Assembly (NCBI RefSeq): GCF_910592395.1
Contig: NC_088314.1
Coordinates: 5,024,001-5,088,000 of the forward strand
Reading direction: 5' to 3'
DNA: 64,000 bases
From: Lineus longissimus
Lineage: Eukaryota > Nemertea > Pilidiophora > Heteronemertea > Lineidae
Positions 28,368 through 40,400 of this stretch are shown here, one piece after another; positions within the stretch are counted from its first letter, which is position 1, and every line of letters starts with the position of its first letter. Under the pieces are notes generated by a model. That model worked only from the letters and a program-made list of their open reading frames with translations, had not been told where the DNA came from and made no database searches. The position numbers and the translations under genes are program-made.

Positions 28368-28578
28368 TCACATCATGCTGCTGCCTTCGAACGGTCGGCA
28401 TCTATCAGATTTGAAATAAGCTGCTAGCCTTGGTCTCTCTTCCATCCTCAGTTTAAATGCTTTAAGCAGTGGCACTGTGTCAATGGCTGCCCACTCATCT
28501 GGGAACTGAGACGCTGCGGCCCGAAGAACATGCAGAAGAGCCAGGTCAACATATGTGCACTTATCGCCAACTACGAAA
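28368..28578 (-). CDS. GST coding exon 4 and stop
   Basis: Last exon, phase 2 in, with acceptor GCTTTCAG. Contains the conserved VVGDKCTYVDL buried-core motif (N-capping box region of GST helix 6) and the C-terminal tail. Confidence 0.88.
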
Positions 28579-29821
28579 CTGAAAGCAAAAGCAACTGCAT
28601 ATTGTAGCATATGTAGCAGATGCACAGTGCAATGTGTCAAGAGCAAATACCAGTGACCTTAATGCTGGAGTGCAAGTGGTGGGTTTGACTCCCAGCCTAG
28701 TCACTGCTTGGGTATCCTATGGTTAGGTTCAAATGAGCACTTTGTTGCGGCTCATCGAAACTCCAGATGGATTTCTGTGGATGATAATCATTCCCAAAAA
28801 GTGCTTTGAGCAAGATTCAAGATACCACGGAAATGTGATATTAGTGTAATTTTGAAAATTATCATTCTCACCCGGTTCCTCCATGATTGGCTGCCAGGTT
28901 CCTTTCAAACAATCCGAGCCACTTTGCAAACCTCTCTTTCTTGAACCACGCGATGTAAGGCTTGGTTTCCTCTACCTGGTCATAGTATGATTTAACGAAG
29001 CCTACCCCATGGAAGACTAGACGACCCTCGGCAATGAAGTCGTGAATGGTGGCATTCACCTGGTTTAAAAATGATACAAAAAATGAGTAAAATCTATTCT
29101 CCATTTCAGGAAAAAAATGGCACGGCGTGAAAGGAAGAGTTGTCAGTTTTTCACTTCAATAGTGAATTGTTCTTGGTCTGGACAGGCTTTGTTCAATTCT
29201 GGCAAATTAAGTTTATATTTAGGCCTTGGAGATGGGGGGAGGGTAGGGTCTGCTAGCCCCAGCCTACCTGTTCAGCATGCCAATGATCCTCTTCCTTCTC
29301 TGGCCAGTACCCATACTCTTTCCCGAGATAGCGGCAGATCACCGGGGTCTGGTTCAGTGTGAAGTTGCCTGCAATATCATTACAAGGTACTCATATATTA
29401 CGTAGAGGGTGTCTCCAAAAAATTTTCAGGAAGTACATAACAGAGATAGACAATAGATAAAAGAAGTTTTTGCATCAGGTCATGTGGCCAAAGCTCATTA
29501 GTTTCTCCCAAATGAACAGTTTTCAACCCAGACTCTCTTTGACGTTTTAACCCTGGATTTTTTAACCAGGTTTCAACATACGATTCCAAATGTCAAGTAA
29601 TCGCCATTTCAAAAGAAAAATACATGTATCTGTAGCCTACCTTTCCTTAAATATGGTGGAGCGAACCCTGGATAAAAGCCATCTCGTCCCTCTTTTAGTT
29701 CCAGGAGAGTGGGTCTATCAGAAATATCTTTGAAAGGCACTCCTGCATCCTCGAATATCAAGCGGATGAACTCCCCACGCCCAGCGAAAGGCCAATAGTA
29801 CAGTTCATATCCCTCTGACAT
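28368..29821 (-). CDS. Glutathione S-transferase, pi/sigma-like (four coding exons)
   Basis: Coding exons on the minus strand are 29821-29641, 29368-29268, 29059-28872 and 28578-28368, with matching phases (1, 0, 2) and GT-AG junctions, giving 226 residues. GSTs conjugate glutathione to electrophiles or isomerise substrates in the cytosol. The N-terminal thioredoxin-like half shows YELYYWPFAGRGEFIRL, where Tyr9 aligns with the catalytic tyrosine of alpha/mu/pi/sigma GSTs; the glutathione-binding turn is LNQTPVICRYLG in exon 2. The helical C-terminal half has FVVGDKCTYVDLALLHVL and ends DRCRPFEGSSMM. That tail resembles a GST group found in bacteria and many invertebrates rather than classic vertebrate classes, so I give no symbol. 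The start is the only in-frame ATG before the conserved sheet. An acceptor-like sequence just upstream (29840) implies a non-coding leader exon. It faces away from the exon at 31295. Confidence 0.88.
28640..28740 (+). repeat. Possible tRNA-derived SINE fragment in GST intron 3
   Basis: Contains a B-box-like GGGTTTGACTCCCAG (about 28680) after a plausible arm, and continues CACTGCTTGGGTATCC. No convincing A box or tail, so a weak call. Confidence 0.3.
28872..29059 (-). CDS. GST coding exon 3
   Basis: 188 nt, phase 0 in and phase 2 out. Encodes the first C-terminal helices from VNATIHDFIAEGR to AANHGGTG. Acceptor AAACCAG, donor GTGAGA. Confidence 0.87.
29268..29368 (-). CDS. GST coding exon 2
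   Basis: 101 nt, phase 1 in and phase 0 out. Encodes the rest of the thioredoxin fold, including the glutathione gamma-glutamyl contact region (NQTPVI) and the interdomain linker ending HWHAEQ. It was found from the splice sites: acceptor ATATTGCAG, donor GTAGGC. Confidence 0.85.
29641..29821 (-). CDS. GST coding exon 1
   Basis: Residues 1-60 plus one base. Carries the start, the beta1 strand with the catalytic Tyr9, and the RGEFIRL helix. Donor is GTAGGC at 29640, phase 1. On the 5' side, TTGCAG ending at 29839 could be the acceptor of a leader intron 18 nt before the ATG. Confidence 0.85.
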
Positions 29822-31090
29822 TGCACACAGAAAGTATTCTGCAACAAAATAACTGATTTTTTAGACATGGTGGGAAATCCTGCATGGGAACCCATTTACA
29901 CTGAGTGGCCACGTCTTAAAGACATAGTATCGAAGCTATTTAGCTGGTTTGGGGGCGCCTGTAAAAGCCTATCTCACATGACACATCAGAGGCCTACCTC
30001 AACGGCTAAATATGTCTACACAGTAGGATACACGTATCATAAACGGTGTACCCCCATTTCGCCTACACCCATTTCGCCTACCCCCATTTCACCATGAATA
30101 GCATTTATAGCCATTCTTTATGCTTCATGACAAACATGCAGACAACCATCATGAACGGGAGTAGACAACATGTACTGCCATGTTTTGTTGTGTGTTAATT
30201 GGAATATTATTGGAATATTTGATGAAAAGGTTTCTTACCTCCACAAAGCTCAGCTTATCAGAGTTGAATCAATACTTGAGGCACAGTGCAGCAGACGTAC
30301 CGTAGTATAAGTATTGACCGGAAAATGCAAATGCTCAATTTTTAAAAGACTTGATATCTCACGTGCCAGCCTGTGATGTGATGGGTGTTACTGATCTCAA
30401 CTCTGAGTAGGTCTCAGTGTTATTTTTGGTCAAGTATCTAGGATGACTTGCATAATTTGCTGGTCTAGACTAGACTTGCAGTTTTATTAGGTCAGATAAT
30501 TCAGGCCAGCATGAATTTTTTGCAGTTTTATCTTTGTCAGATTGTTCAATATATTGGGCACACATTTCGCTGTCTGCATTCTAAGGCGTTCTATTTGTGA
30601 CCACATCACACAAATTTGGTCAGCCTCGGGGCTAACAAAGCATTGAACTACTGCACATCTCGAGTTACAGTTCAACACATTACAATTTCCTAAAACCATG
30701 GTCAAAGGGTTCCAATTTCTAAAAGTCTTCATGTAGTCTGATTCATAAGATGCTGGAATATAGAGGTCGCCAAAACTAGCCCCCATAGGGAGACGTGTGA
30801 ATTCCCACCTACTCAGAAATTTTAAGCCACTAGTCTGTCACTGAAAAAAAGATGAAAAATTTCTTTTTTATAAATGCATTAATGTTTTTGACCCTCTGAT
30901 TGCCCAGTTATTCTTTTACCTCCAAATTATTATCAAATTTCAAATTAGCGTATTTTCATCAATTAAGTGACTCTTTATGCCTCAAAGGGTTGATTGTAAA
31001 ACTTTCTATCAAATTTCCCGACAATGTTTTTCAAGATCTTGATTGCTGCTGCAGCGCAATACCTGTGCAATACCTGTCCCGGCCGGGCCA
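29822..31090. other. Intergenic region between divergent genes
   Basis: About 1.5 kb separates the GST start (minus) from the candidate first exon at 31295 (plus). It should hold the GST leader exon and promoter, which I cannot place. It contains a 15-bp tandem repeat at 30053-30092. Confidence 0.45.
30053..30092 (+). repeat. 15-bp minisatellite
   Basis: The 8-mer CCCATTTC recurs at 30053, 30068 and 30083, separated by GCCTACA/GCCTACC, giving an exact 15-bp period over almost three copies. Confidence 0.85.
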
Positions 31091-31294
31091 ACGGATCATA
31101 AACGCATTAAGTGCAAGCATAGCATCATAGCGGGGAGTCAAAAGGTACAGGCTTTAGATGCAATGGGGATGGCGAGATAGTGAAGTGCGTCGGTTAGGCC
31201 AACGGGAAAACTCAGAATCATTTTGGAGGCGAGAGCGTGGGAGCTCTGAAATTTTTGTCGTCATGGTGTAGGGTCCATCACATCTGTCGTTTTC

Positions 31295-31418
31295 ATGGCC
31301 GCATTGACGCGCTTCAGGAAATATTTCGCAAAAAAGTTTATTAAGTTACTCGGGCCTAACAAGAAAAAGAAACGCGATTCGGAGGAGGAATTGGGACAAG
31401 AAACATCACATGTTACTG
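31295..31418 (+). CDS. Candidate alternative first coding exon (GRIP, or an unknown gene)
   Basis: Opens ATGGCCGCATTG in good start context (TTTCATGG) and reads 41 codons: a basic stretch (MAALTRFRKYFAKKFIKLLG), then PNKKKKRDSEEELGQ, ending before a GTATGT donor at 31419 in phase 1. That phase fits the phase-1 start of the exon at 46183, which would give a 1,167-residue GRIP with a longer basic N-terminus. The upstream 200 bp are more GC- and CpG-rich than the surroundings, and a two-codon ORF (ATG GTG TAG, 31263-31271) precedes the start. The amphipathic basic start could bind membranes. That it is a first exon is fairly likely; that it belongs to GRIP is inference, since it lies 15 kb upstream and no transcript is available. 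Confidence 0.45.
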
Positions 31419-34400
31419 GTATGTCAACTTTTTTTTCATATTTGCATGACATTTTGTAAATTTTGCACCCTGGTGATTTCATAGTTTGATATCTAGTTAG
31501 AAAAAAATAGTGTTTCACTTCTGAGATTTGTTTTTGTGGATTAGTTGCAATGTTTTTATTATGAAATATTTACCAGACATATAAAACAAAAATCTTTTTG
31601 ACTCATTAGAATGTTACACCTTTAAATAGGCATTTCATTTTTTGTTATGATATATGGTTTTCTGTTCAGAAGTCATAGACTTACATCACGTGGTTAGATA
31701 TATCTATTAATTTGTTGGCCATTGTCAGTCAAAAACCAATTTATCATTATCATATTTGTGGATTTCATAAAGAAATCATTGGATTGAAAGATGCTGCACG
31801 GTGATGCAATACTGATAATGGTAATTGATTAACGACTGAGTGTGAAAACTGAAATCGTTAAATAAATCACAATTTAATTGTCATAAGATTATGGCATAAT
31901 TTAAATCATGTTTTTCAAAACTAGTCAATGATGATCAGCAAATTTCCCCTTTAAAATGATAATTGTGGATACCAAGGTATGCAGAATGTACTGTGCATAT
32001 GCATCCAACATGTTGCAATGTATCCTTGTAACATTTCATCTCTGCTGTCAGAACTCTATGCCTAATGAACAATAATTAGAAAGTAGTGTACATACTGTAG
32101 ATGCTACTTTCTGAGGTATACACTTCATGTCTTCTTCTTCTTCGAAAATATCGGATGCTTTGGGAGCATGGCAATGGTTATGAGGTGAGAACGAACACTG
32201 TTTGTCTCTGGGATCAGAGGGCTGCAGAAAATGACAGTGTGTCCATCTCTATATTTTGGCATCAAACACTAATGAAACTCGTTTTAGTGGATGTTGATGC
32301 CAGAAGCCAATCTTGTTCGTCTCTCTAGAGAGGAGGAGAGGTCCAGGGAGACACAAACGGTGTTTGTTTTATTGGCTTGACATTACCATTTCGGCATGCA
32401 CATTTAGCAGTTCACATGACTAGCTCTTCAAGCGTCTTGAATATATAGAGAAGTAATGTGTTGTCTTAACGCGTAACTGTCTGCTGCAACAGTTGGTCAG
32501 ATGTGGAAAACATTTTCTCCTTTCAGCCATGCAACTCAGAACAACAGTTACAACACCCCTTGACCTAAGAACTAAGGCAAAATTCATATCATTTGCGAAA
32601 ATCGATTTTTCTGTTTCTGACGCTTCTTTTGATGATAACACAAAGGGGAAGACCGCCTTCTGCAAAAAAGTAACAAACTTTATTGGACACTAGTCTGAGT
32701 ATACCATGCATGGTGATGACCAGGACGACAGTTGATGTGGTTGTTGACATTTCCCGCTATCTCTGCTATGACCTCAGAGTCTGGGAATCAAACCAGAGAT
32801 GTATACCTGTCAGTTGACACGATGACCAACTTTAAAAGATATAATAATTCAGAACTCCATATTTGCCATAATTACTTTAGTCTGGCCCAGACCCCTTTGT
32901 GTAGGTTGTTTTCTTCTAATAGAAGTCAAAATATTTGTGAAGGTTTTGAAGTAAAAAATGTTTATCCTCCTTATCAGGGAAACCAGAGATATGTACCTTC
33001 AATGCCTTACCACCACTGTGTTTCTTTTCCATGTTTTATCTTTTCGTGAAAAATGAGAACTTTGCGCAAGTGGGTGCCTGGAACTTTGAGATTTCTTACA
33101 AATCTTTTTATTCCGGGTTCATACCATGCTGGGTTCACAAATTCTGCACAAGTGAAAGGGTTAGTAAGTTTAATACAAAATAAGAATAAAAGTTTTAACA
33201 ACCTCTGCCATATTAGAAGCATCCCCTGTAGACAATCCTTCAGAACATCGAGGAAAGCTGGACTACGTAAACAAGAACTTTTTCAAAATATTTGGAATTG
33301 AATGTGATATTTGATAGGTCTTGCATATTCTGCCAACTGTTCCTTCACAGCTTACAATATTTTGACAGCAAAATAAACTCTTCAGAGAGTTGGTGGGTGG
33401 GTATTGATATTCAGAGCAACAACGCCTGTTTGCTCGGCCATGAACAAACATCGCTTGATATAAGGCATCAGAAAGTGGTATTCAGGAAGGTAATTTGTTG
33501 GAAAGTGAGAATGTCCAAGTATTTGATGGATGCTGGCTCAAGGTTAGGCTGTAGTGTAAATATAATTGAATTTGCTTGGCCTGTTAAAAGTCAGAAACAC
33601 CTGTCAGAACATATTTTTATTTTTGATGGCTACATTTAGATTTTTGGGCTGCCTGTTTAGATAATTTTTGAAGGGTTGATATTAAACAAAGCACGGTATG
33701 AAGATCAGCCATTATCATTGGTCCTAGTTTTGTGACAAGTATTGGCCTCTCTCGTGGTGGTTGAACCGGGTCAGGTTATGTTGTTTTTATCCAACTTTGA
33801 AAACAGCAGGATCTTATTGCCCTGAAGTTTATAGGATAACAGGATTCACTTCTGATGGGTTATCATGAGTAATCAAGTAAACTTGGTGATTTATATAAGA
33901 AGCATGCAATCTCGTTTTTGGGGTATTGGTTTCAACTTGTAAATAAACCCAGATTGGAAACAGGTAGATTGGCTCATGGCTGTGCAAGATGCCACAAGAT
34001 TGCCTAAGCTGCTGTGCTGGAAAAAAGCACATGGAGGGATATTTGTGCTGTGTTCTTCAGAGTGGTGTTGCATTACTTCAAAGGTTCATTATTCCTTAAC
34101 ACTATCCCCATTTGTAGAAAATTTTTGCAACTGACTATGAATTTTGAGAAATTGAGGAAACTGAATGAAACAAGCGCAAGAGCACCCTCGAGCTCCCTTT
34201 CTCTGACTTCGAAATCCACCTGTGATTGCATTGTCAATGGGGTGAAGTGCAGGGCTGTCAAGACTGCTAGAGTGGCATACCCAGTCTGCCACAAGTTTGT
34301 AATAGTTGGTCTTGTTTCTTGCAAAACCTGCACCAAGGTACTTCTGTTGAAGATGGACGAGAGCTGCAGGGTAAAGAACCAACAAGTCAATTTGTTTACC

Positions 34401-36200
34401 TTGTCATTCCTGCGTTGGAACAAATATCCCTCACCTTGCATATTTGTCATCCATAGCTCCATGGAATCATAGAAGGGAATGTGTATCAGTGCATTTAGTT
34501 GAGCTGGGCAGGTGTACTTTGTTGGCCTTCATGCAGCAATCTATGCAAGTCTTGTTCATCCCCCCTCCTTAAGGGTACAACACACAGGAAATATAACGCA
34601 TCCACACAGTGGTTGACAAATTACCCGAAGCTTAGAAAGTTTTTGGTATCACTATGTTGTCAGCTTGAGTTTGGGATATACGGGTCACAGACTGATAACA
34701 CTAGGGATATCTTGATTCAACTACATTATCAAATCTGACTCCAAATTCGTCATCAGGAACCACTCCAAAGACAAATTCTGATGTTTCCAGACCTGATGTG
34801 TCTGTCAGACCAGTATGCTACTTGAGATTGGAAAAGAAAGAGAAACCACCAAAAAATCAGAGCTGAGTATTTGAAGTGTATCCTCCAAGATTTACTTATA
34901 CCGAATAGCAGAGCTTGTGATAAAGGTGAAGAGCTTTTTTACACCTCACGCACACAAGAGAGGTTCGTAAGTAGTTGTCAGTTTGGTCGATTACCAAGCA
35001 AGCTGGTTGAGGGTGAGGATGGATGGGCCAACAGTCTACGAACCTTACATTCTTCTTGATTTTCTCAACTTGTCTATTACTGCAATGATGATGGTGATGA
35101 TGATGATATGGTGATCATAATGGTTATGATAATGATATAATGGTGAGGGTGATGATGATGATGATGATGATGATGATGGTGATGGTGATTTTGATGGCGT
35201 TGAAAACAATGTTTAAGTTTGATTGATGGTGTTTGTGTTGGGCTCAATAAGATACAGCAGAATGTGTCTTGAGTATGTTTGCCTTAAGTATGCAAATGCT
35301 TCCCGGTCCAGCTTTAACTGTTCTGAACATGGCAACCTGTTGCTCCTGCTGACAGATAGACCAATCTTGCCAATGCCAATGGACCCCAAGCCAAGCAACC
35401 ATAGTCTTCGAGGTGGTATTGGTGCAGGCAAAAGCTAATACAGTGTCAGTTGATCTATTGGTATTAACAAGGCAGCCCATGGAGTGTGATGATGGCTGGC
35501 TGCTGTGAAGGCAGGCAGTCAGCATTCTCTTTTAGAAACTGGCATTATGCCATGGCTGACATCAATGGTTGGTTTCTTGTAAAAACTCCAACTCTGCAAC
35601 ACAACATTGTAGTGCGTCTCACGATTATGATGTCAGTCTGATATTATTGCTTTCTGGTCAACGGTCTGCAACTCTGATAGAATTTAAGGAACGTGCCTCC
35701 AAAAGGAGAAAACTTCTGCTCCTGAACTTGAAAAATGAATAAGCTACCCTATACCTGTAGTGTTATACTTAAAAAGTTGTGTGTACCATGCCAAAATTGA
35801 AGCCGATTGCTCAAGCCATCTTGATTTTATGGAGAGCTGGTGAAATGTTCAGTAGTTCCATCTTTTTGTTGCGTAGAGGCTTAAAAAGATCTTCCGGTCT
35901 GTCGGCTGGCTTCTTCCTGTGGCAATTTTCTCTGGTTGCAACACGTTACACCAGAGGTCTCTTGTGCATCACGCCAGGTAGGTACTTCACTTGAAACTTG
36001 TTGCTTTCCCTCTCACCGGAAGGAACGAACACCAGGTGATAATCAAAATGATTTGCTTCTGATTATATCATCAGTCAAAATTTGTTTAGTATGTGTGAAC
36101 TATAATTATGGAGGTGATTTCCATCTCATAAAGATGATTTGCCTAAAAGTGGCATTGTTGAGATGAATCCAATGATTCCTTCTTCTTGGTTGAAGGTTCA
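31419..36200. other. Non-coding tract (possibly GRIP upstream intron)
   Basis: No exon recognised. At 34014-34472 long frames are open on both strands at once with no family match. A long imperfect (ATG)n microsatellite lies at 35085-35200. Confidence 0.4.
35085..35200. repeat. Imperfect (ATG/GTG)n microsatellite
   Basis: ATGATGATGGTGATG-type triplets with interruptions, purest at about 35149-35180. Confidence 0.85.
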
Positions 36201-36210
36201 GCATGTTCTC

Positions 36211-36918
36211 GGTTGGCTTTCTGGTTGGTTCAGGACACGGACATCATATTGACCATAATGTCCTGGGCCTTTCTGGGAGTCCATCACAAGGTACTCAATG
36301 ACATGATACTTGCCCTGCTGCATTCCCTTCTCTACGGTTTTGCTATTAGAAAAAGCTTTAAATCATTAGCATGGGAAATGTAGCAAGGTGTCTTGCTTAT
36401 GGACAAGAAAGTTTGCAGTGTCCGAAATTTGAATCCTGACGTCTCTGTTCCTGTTCAAGCTCTGTTTTGAAAGAGCTTGGATAGGGTCAGGGTGGTTGTG
36501 TGCCCTTAACCCATCAGTGGCGCTACAGACTTGAATCATATTGGGCAAGTTCCCATTAGCCCATTGGTTGGCTTTCTGGTTGGTTCAGGACACGGACATC
36601 ATATTGACCATAATGCCCTGGGCCTTTCTGGGAGTCCATCACAAGGTACTCAATGACATGATACTTGCCCTGCTGCATTCCCTTCTCTACGGTTTTGCTA
36701 TTAGAAAAAGCTTTAAATCATTAGCATGGGAAATGTAGCAAGGTGTCTTGCTTATGGACAAGAAAGTTTGCAGTGTCCGAAATTTGAATCCTGACGTCTC
36801 TGTTCCTGTTCAAGCTCTGTTTTGAAAGAGCTTGGATAGGGTCAGGGTGGTTGTGTGCCCTTAACCCATCAGTGGCGCTACAGACTTGAATCATATTGGG
36901 CAAGTTCCCATTAGCCCA
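36211..36918 (+). repeat. 355-bp near-identical tandem duplication
   Basis: Copy 1 starts GGTTGGCTTTCTGG at 36211 and copy 2 starts with the same string at 36566. Landmarks keep an exact 355-bp offset to the end (TTGGGCAAG at 36541 and 36896). Inspection shows one base difference (T at 36261, C at 36616). It is therefore recent, or an assembly artefact. It lies about 0.5 kb upstream of the proximal GRIP first exon. Short frames inside it are duplicated too, but I see no evidence they are coding. Confidence 0.95.
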
Positions 36919-37432
36919 GGTAAAGTTTCCCTCTAAGCCTAGGAAGACCGAATTCCAACCAGGTAGATAGGGAGATTGGCACTTTCGGCTAATCAACAAT
37001 ATCCCAGGAAAGCTGTGTTGTATACTTGCGTATATCCTTCACTAATACTATAGCGGCACACTTTTTTCTCTCGAAACAGAATGCGAAGAATTATTCCAAC
37101 ATACACCAAGTGAATACATGACGAAGCCGTGGTATGTTACATTACCCAGCATTAAGTGTAACGTAACTCGCTTTATGATGATATACAAAGATTTCCGGCG
37201 AGGTTTCTCTAGTTCTGCTCAACTAATCTATGAAACTTTCATAACGGATTTTGCTGAAAGATAGAGGGGAGTTGTTGGGCTCGTTCTGTGTCAAACTTTG
37301 GGTTTTTGGATACAATTTGTGCTTGACAGTTACAAGTTTTGTGATCTAATCGACCAAAGTCTCGGATTTATTTATTTTCTGTGTGCTTTCTGTTGATCGG
37401 ATTATTGACATTTTTCGCCGTATCATCTCAAG

Positions 37433-37466
37433 ATGTCGATGTTATCATGTATCCAGAACCAGAGAG
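37433..37466 (+). CDS. GRIP: GRIP candidate proximal first exon
   Basis: Encodes [11 protein letters not shown] plus one base, followed by a strong donor GAG|GTAAGG in phase 1, which fits exon 2. Read as an internal exon it would end in phase 2 and create a stop on joining exon 2, so a first exon is the only workable use. Cys6 near the N-terminus recalls the palmitoylated vertebrate GRIP1b N-terminus, though the sequences differ. Upstream, 37118-37264 holds a 48-codon ORF that would be a uORF if the exon extends that far. Confidence 0.5.
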
Positions 37467-40400
37467 GTAAGGTATATGTTGATTTATTTGGTGTGAGCTG
37501 TAATAAGAGTTTTTTGTCCTAAGAAAACAGTGGCAGTTTAATTTTTATCTTGAAAATAGTGAGAATTTGGCATAGTTATACTTATGGGGATCACTTCGAA
37601 ATGCTGGTCATCCCCCCAAACATTTGGTCACCCTGCCGAAAACAAATTAAAGAAATTCAACTGATTAAAAAGAAAGGAATTTCAACTTTTTGTTTTTGAT
37701 AACTTTTGAAATAGTTTCGTAATAAGCCACTTGTGGGCTCTCAATGCGTTTGAGCCCAGCCAGTGGTAGTACGCACACACTTCACTTGTCAACATGGCGT
37801 CTTGATTCAATTTGAGATCTCGACCAGTTTAAACAAGTTTGATTTGACTTTTAGCCAGCGGTAGCCTGGTATGATTTCATCATGTACCTTTAGAATTCCT
37901 TTCTACCTTTGCTCTGAGCTACGTCAGTTTGTTTGAACCTCTATACCTCTTAACTCTTTCTTCTTCTTCTTCTTCTTCTTTGCGGTGTCTGACGAGCTAT
38001 CAGGAATCAGCTTTATACTTAGTAGGTTCGAAGAAAATTGTTCTGGTTTGCGATGTAGGAGTGTTTGAGGAGAAAGGTAAATAGCTAATGTCTACTTCCA
38101 CCTCATCGGGACTCATTAGCTAGAATATTGTTACCGCTAAGCAAACGCATATGTTCCGAGACTTCACAATAGCATTCAGAAGTAGAGATTTTTTACTGGT
38201 TTGGTGTAAGGAAGGTACAAGGCATGTGTTGAATATACAAAGTGCGGGTGTGAGTTTTGTTGAGCATTTCCTTGAACTTAAAAGAAAAAACCAATGAGAT
38301 ATCTGTTGTTAAGGAATAGGAAACTTTTGGCTGCTATCAATAAAGTGGTAAAAAGACCATGTTGATTGCACTATTGTTGGATGTTTATAGCTCTATCCAA
38401 ACGAAAAACATTCGATAGTATTGCTTCTCAGATTCCTTCTTGCTGGCATCCCCAAGGAACCACTGATCAGAAAGCAGTTGAACCTTGCTCACCTCACAAT
38501 GTAGCCGAAAGGATATGCTCATGCTTGTTTGATGTCTGGTTTATAGTTGAGAGGCTCTGGCTCCATCAACAATGACCAGGCAGGCGCACAGCAGATTCTT
38601 ATGTCCTGTAATACCAACTAACCATTCAGTGGTTCCTGTTGCTTGCCTCATCATGGCCGAAGGGTTGTTTGTTGTGTTTTCCTACAATGTTTAGTAAACC
38701 TATCTCCATGTTCCTGTGGGTTATTGCTACAAGTTCAAACACAGGAATGAACAGGGCTGTTTGGTTTCCTTGGCTTGCAGTTGTTATATGTTCAAGGTTG
38801 AATTGTGGATGTTGCTGATGCGCGCATTTGGGTAGTGGTTGTAGATTTAAGTTCAAGGTTGAATTGTGGATGTTGCTGATGCATTTGGGTAGTGGTTGTA
38901 GATTTAAGTTCGAGGTTGAATTGAGGATGTTACTTATTGATGCAAGTAGCTCATGCTGATACAGGAGGTGCTTCCTTTGAGCATCAGGATGGGTTGTCAA
39001 GAATAGAAAATAGATGGATCTTACCAGCATCTTGCGTACCACAAATTGCAAAAAAACACCATAAATCTACGAATTTTGATGAAGTAATAACTAGCTGATG
39101 ATCTAATGAAAAGCTCTTGGCTAATTAGCCAATTATCACCTGGTATTTTGCAACCTCACCCATGAGGCATCTAATGTAAGATATTTTCCGGATTACTAGA
39201 ATTCAACAGATTGATCTGCTCTCCATATTTTGCTAGTGATGTTTTGATGTAACAACCGGATGCCTAGAACACTAATTAATATGTTTACATGGCTAATACC
39301 AATACCTGATGTTTTCTTTCTTTGAAAGAAGCATCATTTACTTCAAAAAAATCATGAAGTCATCTGCTCATCACTACTCTTATTTGACTCTAGTACATGG
39401 GCTGATATCATGAATTCCGTGAGAAATTTTCGACCCCATCTCTGCATCCTGAAAACCTTTCTCCTTCCACCTATATGATATTTGAGAGCAATTTTCATCA
39501 TTGATTGACATGATTCAGTATTTGAAGAGGAAATGCAGGTAACTGGTCCTCAGAACACTACAGAGCAACCTTGCTCAAGCCCTGTTCTTCTAAAACAATA
39601 TAACTATTTCTAGGTAAAATAGGCAGTGTTAATCTCAAGTAGTGTCTGGGGTTTGCATCTACAATGTACGCAGTATATGGCCTCATGCTCTAATGTACAC
39701 AGTCTCTGAGCAGTGTCGAAGTGATTCTTTTACATTAACTAGTTTGTCGGATACCAAAAACACCCAGTTGTATGCTGACCTGTGAAAAGGATCCTCAATC
39801 GTGCTGTCATATTGCCTGTGATATTGCCAGAATTTTTTTTAAAGGTAAGTATTATCAGACTACGAATTGCTTGTACCATGCTAAATTTTGCTTAATCCTT
39901 TGCTAGTCCTAGGCTATGGTGCAAGTTTGACCTCATCTTTGCCCTCTGCCGGTTGCTGTTGTATATTGATGTACCATATTTTATGAAATTGCTGCAGCAG
40001 CCCAGCATGACAGAAGCATTTGACATGAGGAGACATGCCTGTACAATCTTTTGGCTGTTATCTAAGCATGAAAATATTCACCAGACTATGAATCTGTTCT
40101 TGCAGTCAGTAGTGCTGCATTGAAAGAAACTGTCAGCATGCGGCTACACTGATGCTGCCTTGGCACTTTAATTACTTTGATCATCATTGAAATTCCAAGG
40201 CGTTTTTCACCAGAACAGAAATCCATGCCTGCATTGGTAGACAACTTCTTTCATCAAGTCATCTGTGTGCCAATGCAGTGGTGCCTTCCAGTGAAATATT
40301 CAGACCCCATGGATTGCCGTTGGGGATTCCTAAGCCATGAGTCTTTTGCCTCCCACTCAAGTTCACCTGCAACTGGAGATAATTTAAACTTGTTGCTTTC

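Noticed and set aside
36186-36999. Repeated short frames on both strands around 36.2-37.0 kb
   Set aside because: Their identity comes from the 355-bp tandem duplication, not from a gene family.
38626-39051. 141-codon minus-strand frame with a repeated [10 protein letters not shown] peptide
   Set aside because: The repeat is simply the 57/61-bp minisatellite read in one frame; the 61-bp unit breaks the periodicity.
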